DNA from: Spirochaetales bacterium
GTDB taxonomy: Bacteria > Spirochaetota > Spirochaetia > DTKZ01
Assembly (NCBI GenBank): GCA_031280945.1
Contig: JAITGB010000121.1
Location: 1-5,391, forward strand
DNA length: 5,391 nucleotides
Reading direction: 5' to 3'
A program made the translations under genes and the position numbers. The notes under the pieces were generated by a model, which was given only the letters and a program-made list of their open reading frames with translations, was not told the origin of the DNA and searched no databases. Shown here one piece after another: positions 5,169 through 5,391 of the stretch. Position 1 is the first letter of the stretch, and each line of letters begins with the position of its first letter.

Positions 5169-5391
5169 ATGTCGAGTACAGGCTTTATTACGCAGATTGT
5201 CGGCCCGGTTGTGGACGCTCGTTTTCAGGAAGGCGAGATTCCTTCGATTTTGAACGCCCTTGAGGTAAAGTGCGGGGAGAGGACTGTTGTTCTTGAAGTC
5301 CTCCAGCACATTGGGGACAACAGGGTGCGCTGTGTCGCAATGGAAGCCACAGAGGGCCTGTCGCGGGGTCTTGAGGTGAGCGATACGGGCT
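5169..5391 (+). CDS. atpD: F-type ATP synthase subunit beta, N-terminal part (cut by window end)
   Basis: Beta is the catalytic subunit of F1. Only the first 74 residues are inside the window, covering most of the N-terminal beta-barrel domain. Recognisable blocks are ITQIVGPVVDARF (7-19), IPSILNALEV (24-33), VLEVLQHIGDNRVRCVAME (41-59) and TEGLSRGLEVSDTG (61-74), all typical of AtpD. The Walker motifs and catalytic glutamate lie beyond the right edge. The start is supported by AGGAG (5158-5162), six bases before the ATG and overlapping the atpG stop codon. The gene is open to the window end, with no sign of a break. Confidence 0.96.
   Translation, partial: MSSTGFITQIVGPVVDARFQEGEIPSILNALEVKCGERTVVLEVLQHIGDNRVRCVAMEATEGLSRGLEVSDTG

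Overview
This window holds most of a bacterial F-type (FoF1) ATP synthase operon, all on the + strand, in the order atpB (a), atpE (c), atpF (b), atpH (delta), atpA (alpha), atpG (gamma), atpD (beta, cut by the window end). One further gene lies in front of it: a small all-helical protein resembling the RsbRD N-terminal sensor domain. The subunit calls rest on family motifs read directly in the translations, such as the Arg-containing LRLFGN helix of subunit a, the RQP loop and carboxylate of subunit c, the Walker A and B motifs of alpha, and the terminal helices of gamma.

Layout: 1-41 carries a plausible sigma-70-type promoter. 42-560 encodes the RsbRD-like protein. 561-631 is a 71-base gap with a duplicated Shine-Dalgarno/start region and a four-codon minicistron just ahead of atpB (632-1357). 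1358-1489 is the only sizeable gap in the operon (132 bases); it holds a 12-bp palindrome and a two-tier hairpin capped by a UUCG tetraloop, then a strong Shine-Dalgarno for atpE (1490-1720). After that the genes are tightly packed: 13 bases to atpF, 1-base overlap atpF/atpH, 7-base overlap atpH/atpA, 8 bases to atpG and 9 bases to atpD. The cluster is therefore very likely co-transcribed with translational coupling. atpC (epsilon) would be expected beyond the right edge. No atpI is seen upstream of atpB in this window.

How the genes work together: a, b2 and the c ring form the membrane Fo motor; delta and b form the peripheral stalk; gamma (with epsilon) is the central shaft; alpha3beta3 is the catalytic head. 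The coupling ion cannot be settled from sequence. Subunit c has the Glu-Ser-Thr...Tyr part of the sodium-site signature but lacks the helix-1 Gln.

Organism: a fairly GC-rich bacterium with a single b-subunit gene. The stand-alone RsbRD-like protein and general sequence feel suggest, weakly, a spirochaete (Treponema-related), but this is an impression and not demonstrated. No mobile elements, RNA genes or CRISPR were seen. The operon itself is conventional; the unusual material is in the two noncoding gaps, the Fo ion-path residues and the upstream gene.
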